Source of the DNA: SCGC-AAA076-P13 sp964276145 | GTDB taxonomy: Bacteria > Pseudomonadota > Gammaproteobacteria > Magnimaribacterales > D2472 | Assembly: GCA_964276145.1 (NCBI GenBank) | Contig: CAXYDN010000004.1 | Coordinates: 36,109-100,108 of the forward strand | Reading direction: 5' to 3' | Length of the DNA stretch: 64,000 nucleotides | Shown here: positions 50,672-59,723 of the stretch, in pieces | How positions within the stretch are numbered: the first letter of the stretch is position 1 | Layout: the number at the start of each line of letters is the position of its first letter | Translations under genes and position numbers: made by a program | Notes under the pieces: model-generated | Databases searched by the model: none | Seen by the model: the letters and a program-made list of their open reading frames with translations, nothing else | What the model was told of the DNA's origin: nothing

Positions 50672-51939
50672 TGAAAACTCTTAAAGTTGGTATTTGTGGT
50701 TGGGGAAATGTTGCTACAGGTTTATATAATGCTATAAATAATAATGCTGATGCTATTGAATTTAATTCAGGTGCTAGTTTATCTATTGAAGTGATTGGTG
50801 CAAGAAGAGACAACCCAAAATGTGATCCAGGTAAAACTTTAATCGAAAGAGATATTTTTACGGTATTAGATCATGATATTGATGTTGTTGTTGAGCTAAT
50901 AGGCGGTGTTGAGGTAGCAAGAGACCTTATTCTTAAAGCAATTAAAAAAAAGAAACATGTGGTTACTGCAAATAAAGCTGTCATTTACCATCACGGTGAT
51001 GAAATATTCCAATCTGCCAAAGATCATGGAGTCAGGGTCTTATTTGAATCCTCAGTATGTGCTGGCACACCAATAATTAAACTATTAAAAGAAGAGCTAG
51101 CAGCAAATAAAGTATCTAAAATTTCCGGAATGCTAAATGGAACTTCAAATTTTATTTTATCTAACATGGAAGAAGGTGGAGATTTTGATTCAACTTTAAA
51201 GTTAGCACAGGAGGAGGGCTATGCAGAGCCTGATCCAACCTTTGATATTGAAGGAATGGATGCAGCACATAAAATAGGCATACTTTCTTCTCTAGCCTTT
51301 GGAACATCATTACCACCCTCAGATTTCCATATAGAAGGTATTACCAAGATAAAAAAGAGTGATTTCCACTATGCCATGGACATGGGGTATACAGTTAAGC
51401 ATCTCGCTGTAGCAAAATTAGACAATGGTATGGTTGAGCTAAGAGCTCATCCAGCGCTTATAAATTTAAAATCTCATCTAGCTAACTTAAAAGGTGTTAG
51501 AAATGGCATGGAGATAGATACAGACTTAATTGGCAAGATACATATAGCTGGATCTGGAGCTGGACAAGAATCAACAGCATCAGGACTTATTTCAGATTTA
51601 GTTCATTTATGCTCTTCGGTTGATCTGAATACTTCTGAAAAACAACTTAATAAAATAAGTCCATCAATGTCGGATTTTTCTGATCTTATCTTCCAATATT
51701 ACTTTTATATTGAAGCATTAGATATTCCAGGTGTTATGGCATCTATAACTTCTCTTCTAGCATCAAGGGGTGTTGGAATTGAATCGATAGTTCAAAAAGA
51801 GGAGTTAAATGGTGAAAGTGTCCCCATCATTTTAATCACTGACCCTTTTAAAGAGAAAGAACATTCTCTATTAAGAGAAGAGCTTTTAAATCTTGATTCT
51901 GTTAAAGCAGTAAGATCTATTAGGATTGAAGCTGAATAA
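50671..51939 (+). CDS. hom: Homoserine dehydrogenase
   Basis: Reduces aspartate semialdehyde to homoserine. 422 residues with the Rossmann loop GICGWGNVATGLY, VVELIGGVEVARDL, HVVTANKAVI, the catalytic region GMLNGTSNFILSNM with EGYAEPDPTFDIEGMDAAHK, and a C-terminal ACT domain (ALDIPGVMASITSLLASRG) for threonine feedback. Separate from aspartate kinase (32763), unlike ThrA/MetL. Followed by thrC after 2 bp. Confidence 0.96.
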   Translation: MKTLKVGICGWGNVATGLYNAINNNADAIEFNSGASLSIEVIGARRDNPKCDPGKTLIERDIFTVLDHDIDVVVELIGGVEVARDLILKAIKKKKHVVTANKAVIYHHGDEIFQSAKDHGVRVLFESSVCAGTPIIKLLKEELAANKVSKISGMLNGTSNFILSNMEEGGDFDSTLKLAQEEGYAEPDPTFDIEGMDAAHKIGILSSLAFGTSLPPSDFHIEGITKIKKSDFHYAMDMGYTVKHLAVAKLDNGMVELRAHPALINLKSHLANLKGVRNGMEIDTDLIGKIHIAGSGAGQESTASGLISDLVHLCSSVDLNTSEKQLNKISPSMSDFSDLIFQYYFYIEALDIPGVMASITSLLASRGVGIESIVQKEELNGESVPIILITDPFKEKEHSLLREELLNLDSVKAVRSIRIEAE

Positions 51940-51941
51940 AT

Positions 51942-53330
51942 ATGCTATTTCATAGCACAAGAGGAAATGATTCTGGGCGAACCTTTGAGGAGGTTCTTAT
52001 GCAAGGATTGGCAAATGATGGCGGATTATTCATGCCTGATATTTGGCCTCAAGTTGATTTAAAGCATTTAAAGTCACTTAATTCTTTTTTAGATATTGCA
52101 AAATATATTGTTCCACTTTTTACGAAGTCATCTTTTACAGATGATGAGGTTTTAAATATTTTAGATAAAACATGGCATGATTTTGGAAAAGAAAATCTTG
52201 CTGAAATTCATAGGCTAGATGATTCAAAGTATGTTTTAGAACTGTTTCATGGACCAACAGCTGCATTCAAAGATTTCGGCCTTCAATTAGCAGCCGCTTT
52301 TTTTAATCAATCTCTTAAAAGACAAAACAAAACTGCGATAGTACTTGGGGCTACCTCAGGAGATACAGGCTCGGCTGCAATAGACGCCTGTAAAAGGTTT
52401 GATTCTATAAAAAGCTTTATCTTATTACCAGATGGAAATATGTCTGAAGTGCAACGAAGGCAAATGACGACAGTTGATAGCCCGAATGTATTTACATTAA
52501 GAGTGAATGGTTCATTTGATGATTGCCAATCAATTGTGAAAGAAGCCTTCAATGAACGCAGTTTTTTAAAAGAAGATCAGTTTTTACTTGCTGTTAATTC
52601 TATTAACTGGGTAAGAATAATTGGTCAGATTTGTTATTATTTTTATGCTTCCTTAAAAATTACAAATTATGATGAACCACTTAGTTTTTCAGTACCTACT
52701 GGAAATTTTGGTAATGTATTTGCATGCTATTCAGCCCATAAAATGGGGATGCCTTTAAATAAAATTTTAGTAGCAGTAAATGAAAACGATATCTTACATA
52801 GATTTTTTTCCAGTAATGATTATTCTAAAACACGAGTCTCTGAGACTATCTCTCCAAGCATGGATATAAGCATTGCCAGTAATTTTGAAAGATTAGTATA
52901 TGACTTTTATGCAGAAAGAGACTCAAAATTATGTTCAGACTTTTATACAAATTTTCCAGAATCACCAATTAAGCTTGAAACAAATATGTGGAATAAATCA
53001 AAAGATATTTTTTTAAGCTACTGCGTCGATGATATTTCAACAATAGAAGCCATGAAGAATACTCAAAAGAAGTTTAACTATCTTATCGACCCTCATACAG
53101 CAGTGGCATCTGAAGCAGTTGAAAGAATATCTGAAAATATACAAGGCAAAGCAGTTATTTTATCAACAGCCCATCCGGCAAAATTTCCAGAAGTTATAAA
53201 GAGCGCAAATTTAACACTAGAAGATATTCCAAATAGTCTATCAGTTATATTTGATAATGAAGAAAGAGCATATAACTTTCCAGCATCAAAAGATCTAATT
53301 TTTGATTTTATAATAAAGAATAATTCTTAA
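51942..53330 (+). CDS. thrC: Threonine synthase
   Basis: PLP enzyme converting phosphohomoserine to threonine. 462 residues, the longer (yeast/E. coli) class, with the PLP Lys in HGPTAAFKDFGLQ, LGATSGDTGSAAIDAC, VPTGNFGNVFACY and the C-terminal DPHTAVASEAV and STAHPAKFPEV motifs. A thrB is not in this window. Follows hom, and precedes prfB by one base. Confidence 0.96.
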   Translation: MLFHSTRGNDSGRTFEEVLMQGLANDGGLFMPDIWPQVDLKHLKSLNSFLDIAKYIVPLFTKSSFTDDEVLNILDKTWHDFGKENLAEIHRLDDSKYVLELFHGPTAAFKDFGLQLAAAFFNQSLKRQNKTAIVLGATSGDTGSAAIDACKRFDSIKSFILLPDGNMSEVQRRQMTTVDSPNVFTLRVNGSFDDCQSIVKEAFNERSFLKEDQFLLAVNSINWVRIIGQICYYFYASLKITNYDEPLSFSVPTGNFGNVFACYSAHKMGMPLNKILVAVNENDILHRFFSSNDYSKTRVSETISPSMDISIASNFERLVYDFYAERDSKLCSDFYTNFPESPIKLETNMWNKSKDIFLSYCVDDISTIEAMKNTQKKFNYLIDPHTAVASEAVERISENIQGKAVILSTAHPAKFPEVIKSANLTLEDIPNSLSVIFDNEERAYNFPASKDLIFDFIIKNNS

Positions 53331-53331
53331 T

Positions 53332-54429
53332 ATGGATTCAAGTGAATTAAAGTCTGGTTTAAATGATCTACAACTTCGCCTATCAGATATTAGAGAGGGT
53401 GTTTTTGATGTTTCATCAAAAGAAAATCGACTACAACAAATTGAAGATGATCTTGCAAAAGAAGAAGTTTGGTCTGATTTAGAGTTATCACAAAAAATAA
53501 GTAAAGAAAAAACTGCTTTAGAGAAATCTTTAACTTCCTTTAAGTCTGTAGAAGAGAAAGTTTCAGATGGGTTGATGTTTATTGATATCGCCGAAGAAGA
53601 GGGCGATGAAGTATCTATTAAGGAAATTATTGAAAGTTTTCATGAAATAGAAAAATTAGTATCTGAGCTTGAGTTTAGCAAGATGTTTACCAACAAAATG
53701 GACCCAGCCTCTGCATATATAGAAATTCAATCTGGATCTGGAGGAACAGAAGCTCAGGATTGGGCTGAAATGCTTTTAAGAATGTATTCAAAGTGGTCTG
53801 AAGGTAGAGGTTTCGATATAAATCTTATAGAAATATCACATGGAGAAGTTGCTGGTATTAAATCTGCAACTCTTCAAGTTAGTGGTGAATACTCATATGG
53901 CTGGCTAAGAACAGAAACTGGAATTCATAGATTAGTTAGAAAATCACCCTTTGACTCTGGTAGCAGAAGACATACTTCTTTTGCATCGGTTTTTATATCA
54001 CCTGAGGTCGATGATTCTATTGAAATTAATATAAGTAATGCGGATATTAGGGTTGATACATATAGAGCTTCTGGTGCAGGGGGGCAGCATGTCAATAAAA
54101 CTGATTCAGCGGTAAGACTTACTCACACTCCAACAGGTGTAGTTGCACAATGTCAAAGTGATAGATCTCAACATAAAAATAAAGAAAATGCTCTTAAACA
54201 ATTAAAATCTAAATTATACGAGTTAGAATTACAGAAACAGAATGAAGAAAGGCAAGAACTTGAAGAAAGTAAGTCAGATATAGGGTGGGGCAGCCAAATC
54301 AGGTCTTATGTTTTAGATCAATCTAGAATAAAAGATTTAAGAACCGGTCATGAAACTGGAAATACTGCAGCTGTACTAAATGGCGATCTTGATGAATTTA
54401 TGAAAACAAGTCTAAAAGCAGGAGTTTAG
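53332..54429 (+). CDS. prfB: Peptide chain release factor 2, no frameshift
   Basis: Recognises UGA and UAA stops. The 365-residue protein has the SPF anticodon-mimic in RKSPFDSGSRRH, the GGQ loop in ASGAGGQHVNKTDSAV, and the C-terminal TGHETGNTAAVL segment. Most prfB genes have an in-frame UGA and a programmed +1 shift near codon 26; here the equivalent stretch (LSDIREGVFDVSSKENRL) is one uninterrupted frame, so RF2 autoregulation by frameshift is lost. recJ, the usual neighbour, is absent. Confidence 0.97.
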   Translation: MDSSELKSGLNDLQLRLSDIREGVFDVSSKENRLQQIEDDLAKEEVWSDLELSQKISKEKTALEKSLTSFKSVEEKVSDGLMFIDIAEEEGDEVSIKEIIESFHEIEKLVSELEFSKMFTNKMDPASAYIEIQSGSGGTEAQDWAEMLLRMYSKWSEGRGFDINLIEISHGEVAGIKSATLQVSGEYSYGWLRTETGIHRLVRKSPFDSGSRRHTSFASVFISPEVDDSIEINISNADIRVDTYRASGAGGQHVNKTDSAVRLTHTPTGVVAQCQSDRSQHKNKENALKQLKSKLYELELQKQNEERQELEESKSDIGWGSQIRSYVLDQSRIKDLRTGHETGNTAAVLNGDLDEFMKTSLKAGV

Positions 54430-55863
54430 ATGTCTGAAGAAAATATTGGTGGCGAAGAAGGAATTATTGAAGAAAGAAGAAAAAAACTTCAACTTCTTAG
54501 AGATAAAAATAAAGCCTATGTTAATGACTTTGTAAAAGAACATTATGCAAAATCCTTGCATAAAGACAATGACCTTTTTTCTAAAGATGAGTTAGAGAAA
54601 AAGAATATTGCAGGTATTTCTGTCTCAGGAAGGGTTGTTCTCATGAGGGTAATGGGAAATGCAAGCTTTGCAACAGTAAGAGACTCTAGTGGAGATATAC
54701 AGATATATGTTAGTAAAAATACTATGGATGTTGATCTTTATGAAGATTTTAAAACATGGGATCTTGGAGATATTATTGGTGTTAAAGGTAAATTATTTAA
54801 AACTAAGACAGATGAACTTACTATAGAAGCCAACGAAGTAAATCTAATTACAAAATCTATTAGGCCAATGCCAGATAAGTTTAAAGGCTTAGCTGATATA
54901 GAAACTCGCTATAGACAAAGATACTTGGATTTAATGAGTAATGATGAGCCTAAAAAAGTTTTCTTGAATAGAACCAAGATAATTGAATCCTGCAGAACCT
55001 CTTTAAAAAATAGAGACTTTCTTGAGGTAGAAACCCCAATGATGCACCCGATACCAGGTGGCGCTGTAGCAAGACCATTTGTTACTAAGCATAATGCACT
55101 GGATAGAGAATTATATTTAAGAATTGCACCTGAATTATATCTTAAAAGATTATTAGTCGGCGGTTTTGAAAGAGTCTTTGAGATAAATAGGAGTTTTAGA
55201 AATGAAGGCTTGTCTACTAAACATAATCCTGAATTCACAATGCTGGAATATTATGAGGCTTATACAAGTCTTGAGAATACAATCGAGTTTACTGAAAATA
55301 TGATTAAACAAGCATGCATTGAAATAAATGATGGCTTGAATATTTCTTGGGGTGAAGATGAGATTGATTTATCAAATTTTAGAAAAGCAAATTTAGCTGA
55401 TTTAGTTCTAGAACAAAACTCTGCTCTGTCAGTTGAGGATATAGAAAAAATGCCCGGAAAAAAACTTTTAGAAGTATTTGAAAATACCGTTGAAGAAAAA
55501 TTGATTCAACCAACTTTTGTTATTGGTTATCCAGTAGAGGTTTCGCCTTTATCTAGAAGAAACAATGATAATCCTAATATTGCAGATAGATTTGAATTAT
55601 TTATTGGTGGTAAGGAGCTTGCTAACGGGTTCTGTGAGCTTAATGACCCTGATGATCAAGCAGAACGATTTAGAGAACAGGTTAAAGCAAAAGATACAGG
55701 CGATAAGGAGGCTATGTCGTTTGATGAGGACTATGTAACTGCATTAGAACACGGCATGCCACCTGCAGTTGGAGTTGGTATTGGAATAGATAGGTTGGTT
55801 ATGATGATTACCAATCAAACATCAATTAGAGATGTGATCTTATTTCCTCAATTGAAATCCTAA
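54430..55863 (+). CDS. lysS: Lysyl-tRNA synthetase, class II
   Basis: Charges tRNA-Lys. 477 residues: an N-terminal OB-fold anticodon domain (VSGRVVLMRVMGNASFATVRD) and the class II core with motif 1 (FLEVETPMMHPIPGGAVARPF), motif 2 (FRNEGLSTKHNPEFTMLEYYEAY) and motif 3 (GVGIGIDRLVMMI). Starts at the base after the prfB stop, the conserved prfB-lysS pair. Slightly shorter than E. coli LysS (505). Confidence 0.97.
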   Translation: MSEENIGGEEGIIEERRKKLQLLRDKNKAYVNDFVKEHYAKSLHKDNDLFSKDELEKKNIAGISVSGRVVLMRVMGNASFATVRDSSGDIQIYVSKNTMDVDLYEDFKTWDLGDIIGVKGKLFKTKTDELTIEANEVNLITKSIRPMPDKFKGLADIETRYRQRYLDLMSNDEPKKVFLNRTKIIESCRTSLKNRDFLEVETPMMHPIPGGAVARPFVTKHNALDRELYLRIAPELYLKRLLVGGFERVFEINRSFRNEGLSTKHNPEFTMLEYYEAYTSLENTIEFTENMIKQACIEINDGLNISWGEDEIDLSNFRKANLADLVLEQNSALSVEDIEKMPGKKLLEVFENTVEEKLIQPTFVIGYPVEVSPLSRRNNDNPNIADRFELFIGGKELANGFCELNDPDDQAERFREQVKAKDTGDKEAMSFDEDYVTALEHGMPPAVGVGIGIDRLVMMITNQTSIRDVILFPQLKS

Positions 55864-57077
55864 GCTTTGCCACTTGGTATGTCTTTATAGGGCATACCTT
55901 TATCAGCTCTTGCGTCTTGAGGTAAGCCTAAAACTCTTTCAGCAATAATATTTTTAAGAATTTCATCAGTACCACCAGCAATTCTTAAGCCAGGAGCCCC
56001 TAACCAAGCATTCTGAAAGCTTTGAATTTCTGGGTTATCAGTTTTTAGCATTCCTGACATATCTAGCGAGTCCATACCAAAATTACCTATATCTTGGAGT
56101 TTATTAGCACTAACTATTTTAGTAATTGATGCTTCTGGTCCAGGTGTTTCACCTTTTGAAAGCGCTGACATTGTTCTTAATTTAGTATTTTTTAAGCCAT
56201 TAGCCTCACAATACCAGTCAGCTATCGAAGACCTAACAGATCTATTATTAATTAGAGGTTCGCCTATATCATCCTGATTTTTAGCCCATCTAAAGGCTTC
56301 TTCAACATCAGCACCATTGGCATCTCCAACAGCAAGACGCTCATTCATCAGGGTGGTAATAGCAACTTTCCAACCATCACCAATTTCACCTAATCTTTGA
56401 GAGTCCGGGACCACAACATCATTAAAATAAACTTCATTAAAACTAGAACCCCCAGTTATTTGTTTTATTGGTTTCACATCAATCCCAGGAGATTTCATAT
56501 CAATAAAGAAGAAAGTCATGCCTTTATGCTTCTCTAGGTTTGCATCATGTCTTACTACTAAAATACCGTAATCAGAAAAATGAGCACCAGATGTCCAAAC
56601 TTTTTGACCATTTATAATCCAATTCTCACCATCTTGAACTGCCTTGCTTCTTAATCCGGCAACATCAGATCCTGCAGATGGTTCAGAAAATAATTGACAC
56701 CATATTTCTTTCCCCTCAGCCATTGGAGGTAAAAATCTAGCCTTTTGTTCTTCTGAAGCATACTCCATCATTACCGGGCCACACATTCCTAATCCAATTT
56801 CAAATATTCCTCTTGGAACATCAAATTTAGACTCTTCTTCAGACCATATAATCCTCTCAATTGCAGATGCAGCAATACCACCATATTCTTTTGGCCAATG
56901 CAACATAGCCCAACCAGCATCATATTTCTTTTTTTGCCAATCCTTTGCAGCTTGAAGAAAATCAACATTTGCAAATTCATTTTTTTCAACGCCAATTTTC
57001 AGCTTTGCATTTTTTTCTAACCATTCTCTACAGTTTTTTCTAAAACTTGCTTGTTCAGGATTATCTTTAAAGTCCAT
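55860..57077 (-). CDS. Acyl-CoA dehydrogenase (gene 2 of pair)
   Basis: 405-residue FAD-dependent dehydrogenase. Features: KEYGGIAASAIERIIWSEE, LFSEPSAGSDVAGLRSKA (FAD-binding), WIINGQKVWTSGAH, GLRIAGGTDEILKNIIAERVLG at the C-terminus with the likely catalytic-site Glu. Acts on acyl-CoA thioesters in beta-oxidation or a related catabolic path; chain length or branch preference unknown. Directly downstream of a second, divergent family member (8-bp gap), suggesting a heteromeric enzyme as seen in steroid and isoprenoid degraders. Converges on lysS with 4-bp overlap. Confidence 0.9.
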   Translation of the reverse strand: MDFKDNPEQASFRKNCREWLEKNAKLKIGVEKNEFANVDFLQAAKDWQKKKYDAGWAMLHWPKEYGGIAASAIERIIWSEEESKFDVPRGIFEIGLGMCGPVMMEYASEEQKARFLPPMAEGKEIWCQLFSEPSAGSDVAGLRSKAVQDGENWIINGQKVWTSGAHFSDYGILVVRHDANLEKHKGMTFFFIDMKSPGIDVKPIKQITGGSSFNEVYFNDVVVPDSQRLGEIGDGWKVAITTLMNERLAVGDANGADVEEAFRWAKNQDDIGEPLINNRSVRSSIADWYCEANGLKNTKLRTMSALSKGETPGPEASITKIVSANKLQDIGNFGMDSLDMSGMLKTDNPEIQSFQNAWLGAPGLRIAGGTDEILKNIIAERVLGLPQDARADKGMPYKDIPSGKA

Positions 57078-57085
57078 ATTTTTTC

Positions 57086-58198
57086 CTAATTAATATTTGA
57101 TTTTTCTAAATTTGATACCAGCTTTTCTTTCCAATTTGAAAGTGAGCCAATATTCAATGAAAGTAATTTAGATCTTTTATAAAAGAGGTGGCAATCATAT
57201 TCCCATGTAAAACCATTACCACCATGTGTTTGAATATTTTCTTTTGAACATAGTTGGAATGCTTTAGTAGAACTTACTCTTGCTGTAGCAGCTGCCACTG
57301 GAAGGTCTGATGAATCAGACGATAGGGCCCATGCTGCATAGTAAGAATTTGATTTTGCTAACGTTATTGCAACATACATGTCAGCTAATTTATGTTTAAC
57401 TCCCTGAAAAGAACCAATTGGCTTACCAAATGCATATCTTTCCTTTGCATAGTTAACAGCCATATCAAGAGTTGCTTGAGATCCACCAACCTGTTCGAAA
57501 CTAAATAAAACAGCAGCTTGATTAATTATTGACTCATATAGTTCCCAGCCATTATTTTCATCACCAACTAAAAGACTTGGAGTGTTATCTAATTCAATGC
57601 AGAAATGTCCTCTACTATCATCTACAGTTTCTTGAGAGGATATACTTAGACTTTTATCAGACAGATCTATTAATCTTAAGTCGATTCCGTTTGAAGACTT
57701 GCATACAATAATGGAGTGAGTTGCTATACCTGCATCTGGAACGGCAATTTTCTTACCACTAATTTTATTATTAGAAACTTCAGTTTTGATATTAGAAGAT
57801 GTAGGCGCTAGAAAGTCCTCTGTAACAGCCAATGTTCCAACAATTTCACCGCTTACAAGTTTTGGAAGAATGTCTTTTTTGAGATCTTCATTTCCATATT
57901 TGATAATTGTTTCTGTAAATAAGTATACAGATGATGAAAAGGGCACAGGGGCAATAAATCTTCCTAACTCCTCAGCAATAACACATAGCTCTAAATGACC
58001 GAGTCCAAGACCATCAAATTCTTCAGGAATTCTTATACCCGTCCACCCTAAGTCAACTATTTTTTTCCATAATTCAAGATCCGTAGATCCTGACTCATCT
58101 AATACAATTCTACTTCTTTTGATACTATCTTCCTTTTCAAGAAATTTTTTTGCCTCACTTTGAAGAAACTTTTGATCATCTGAAAAATCTAAATTCAT
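57086..58198 (-). CDS. Acyl-CoA dehydrogenase (gene 1 of pair)
   Basis: 370 residues of the acyl-CoA dehydrogenase superfamily. IRIPEEFDGLGLGHLELCVIAEELG, the C-terminal domain QVGGSQATLDMAVNYAKERYAFGKPIGSFQGVKH and QTHGGNGFTWEYDCHLFYKRSK are family signatures. The middle FAD-loop region is degenerate (TLAVTEDFLAPTSS), typical of the non-catalytic or partner subunit of heteromeric pairs. Start ATG at 58198; the upstream gap 58199-58261 is shared with the divergent coiled-coil gene. Confidence 0.85.
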   Translation of the reverse strand: MNLDFSDDQKFLQSEAKKFLEKEDSIKRSRIVLDESGSTDLELWKKIVDLGWTGIRIPEEFDGLGLGHLELCVIAEELGRFIAPVPFSSSVYLFTETIIKYGNEDLKKDILPKLVSGEIVGTLAVTEDFLAPTSSNIKTEVSNNKISGKKIAVPDAGIATHSIIVCKSSNGIDLRLIDLSDKSLSISSQETVDDSRGHFCIELDNTPSLLVGDENNGWELYESIINQAAVLFSFEQVGGSQATLDMAVNYAKERYAFGKPIGSFQGVKHKLADMYVAITLAKSNSYYAAWALSSDSSDLPVAAATARVSSTKAFQLCSKENIQTHGGNGFTWEYDCHLFYKRSKLLSLNIGSLSNWKEKLVSNLEKSNIN

Positions 58199-58261
58199 AT
58201 AAACTCTAATTAGTTATAGTAAAATACATTGTATGTTACTTTCTTAATATAATTTTTTTTA

Positions 58262-58891
58262 ATGAATAAAGATATCAGACCAGACAAAACATCTCCAGCT
58301 TATTTAAAAAATAAAAATTCTGGTGGTTTATTTAAAGGCTTTTTATATGTCTTATTATTTATGAGTATTCTTGGTCTGGCTATATGGCAAAATTATATAT
58401 CTAGCTCAACTGGTTCTAAAATTCAATCAACTGAAGACAGATTAGCAATTATTGAAGAACAGATGAATATCGCTGATGAGGTTAATAATGACTCTCTAAC
58501 GGACATATCTTCTTCGATACAATTTTTAGATAAAGAGATAAGAAAGCTTTGGGATTTAAGTAATAAAAGAAATAAAGTAAATATATCTAAATTGACAGCT
58601 TCAAATAGTGATCTAGAAAAATCTATCAAAGAAATTAATCAATTATTATCAGAATATAAAACAAGTATCGATGCTAATGCTCTTTATATTGCTGAAGCTG
58701 ATTCATTGATATTCAAAATAGAAAACATAGAAAGTAAATTAAAGTCACTGGAAACTCAATTTATGATCTTAGATGATTCTGTCCAAGCTTTAAATAACTA
58801 TAAAAAACAGCTCAACCAATCAATATTAGAAATACAAACGGAGATTTCTATAATGAATCAAGAAAATGAGGATATAGATATTCTAAATTGA
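58262..58891 (+). CDS. Membrane-anchored coiled-coil protein, unknown
   Basis: 209 residues: a polar N-terminal 25 residues, one membrane helix (about residues 27-46, GFLYVLLFMSILGLAIWQNY) and a long helical, heptad-rich coiled coil to the end (IQSTEDRLAIIEEQ..., LKSLETQFMILDDSVQAL). The soluble part would face the periplasm. I do not recognise a family. Divergent from the acyl-CoA dehydrogenase pair and followed by two small membrane proteins. Confidence 0.65.
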   Translation: MNKDIRPDKTSPAYLKNKNSGGLFKGFLYVLLFMSILGLAIWQNYISSSTGSKIQSTEDRLAIIEEQMNIADEVNNDSLTDISSSIQFLDKEIRKLWDLSNKRNKVNISKLTASNSDLEKSIKEINQLLSEYKTSIDANALYIAEADSLIFKIENIESKLKSLETQFMILDDSVQALNNYKKQLNQSILEIQTEISIMNQENEDIDILN

Positions 58892-58924
58892 CAATAATAT
58901 TATAAATGTTAGTTTTATAAGACT

Positions 58925-59137
58925 ATGAATAGGACTGTTTTACAGATATTTCTTTTATTAGCTTTCATACCCCTAGCGATCCTAGTGGGTTATGGAGTCT
59001 TGGTTGTTGCACCAATTTTTTGTTGCTTTCTTGCAATTAATTCTTACAAGTTTAAAAACTTCAAAGAAATGTATATTTGGATGGGTGTTGGTGCCTTGTC
59101 ATTCATTTTAGCTTTATATATGCTTGGTGTTCTATGA
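58925..59137 (+). CDS. Small two-helix membrane protein, unknown
   Basis: 70 residues, almost entirely hydrophobic: about three helices or a hairpin (LLLAFIPLAILVGYGVLVVAPIF; YIWMGVGALSFILALYMLG). No family recognised. Its stop overlaps the next start (ATGA), implying coupled translation with the 129-residue membrane protein. Confidence 0.6.
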   Translation: MNRTVLQIFLLLAFIPLAILVGYGVLVVAPIFCCFLAINSYKFKNFKEMYIWMGVGALSFILALYMLGVL

Positions 59138-59523
59138 TTTTGATAAGAGCTCTAATTTTTTGCTTGTCATCCTTATTTTTGATTGCAGGAATAACAACAA
59201 TGGTATCGCCAGACGTTAATACTATTTTTTTACCTATAACTGTTGAGTCAATCCAAGAGGCACATTTTGCTAGGGGGTATGCTGGTTTTGTTGCTGCTGT
59301 TGGCTATTTATCAATGAGATTTTTATACTCATCATCAAAAGTACAAATCGGCACAGTTGTTTTGTATATAACTATCGTCATGATATTTTCAAAAATCTTC
59401 AGTTTTATTTATGACGGATACACAACTATGGCTGTCGCAACTTTCTTTATAGGTATTGCTTATGCAATAGGCTTATATGTGGTTCAAAAAGCAAGAAAAA
59501 ATGAACTTGATTATAATTTATAA
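59134..59523 (+). CDS. Membrane protein, possibly DUF4345-like
   Basis: 129 residues with about four membrane helices (near 4-24, 47-64, 73-90 and 98-117), FARGYAGFVAAVGYLSMRF between the first ones and a short basic tail (VVQKARKNELDYNL). The general pattern recalls DUF4345 proteins, but I would need a profile search to be sure. ATG at 59134 overlaps the preceding stop; a longer frame from 59077 lies inside the upstream gene and is rejected. Ends 55 bp before tRNA-Leu. Confidence 0.6.
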   Translation: MILIRALIFCLSSLFLIAGITTMVSPDVNTIFLPITVESIQEAHFARGYAGFVAAVGYLSMRFLYSSSKVQIGTVVLYITIVMIFSKIFSFIYDGYTTMAVATFFIGIAYAIGLYVVQKARKNELDYNL

Positions 59524-59578
59524 ATTTTTAAATTAATCTTTCCATACCATATTAATAGTCTATATAATGCTTCAATCT

Positions 59579-59663
59579 GGGGATGTGGTGGAACTGGTAG
59601 ACACGCTTGGCTTAGAACCAAGTGCCGCAAGGCGTGGGGGTTCGACTCCCTCCATCCCTACCA
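59579..59663 (+). tRNA. tRNA-Leu (TAG)
   Basis: 85-nt type II tRNA with encoded CCA. The acceptor arm GGGGATG pairs with CATCCCT (one G-T wobble), the anticodon loop is CTTAGAA with TAG (reads CUA/CUG-type codons), the long variable arm is TGCCGCAAGGCG, and the T-arm GGGTTCGACTCCC. A TATAAT -10 is at 59563-59568 with a weak TTTCCA -35 at 59539-59544. Confidence 0.97.
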
Positions 59664-59723
59664 CTTTGAGCTGTGTGTAAAGAAAAATGTTATTCTCTTT
59701 CTATATGTAACAGCAAAACAATT

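Noticed and set aside
58224..58234. ATACA-T-TGTAT dyad in the gap between acyl-CoA dehydrogenase and coiled-coil genes
   Set aside because: Only 5-bp arms in an AT-rich region; expected by chance.
59077..59133. Longer start of the 129-residue membrane protein
   Set aside because: It would lie within the previous gene in a different frame; the ATGA overlap at 59134 is typical of coupled genes.
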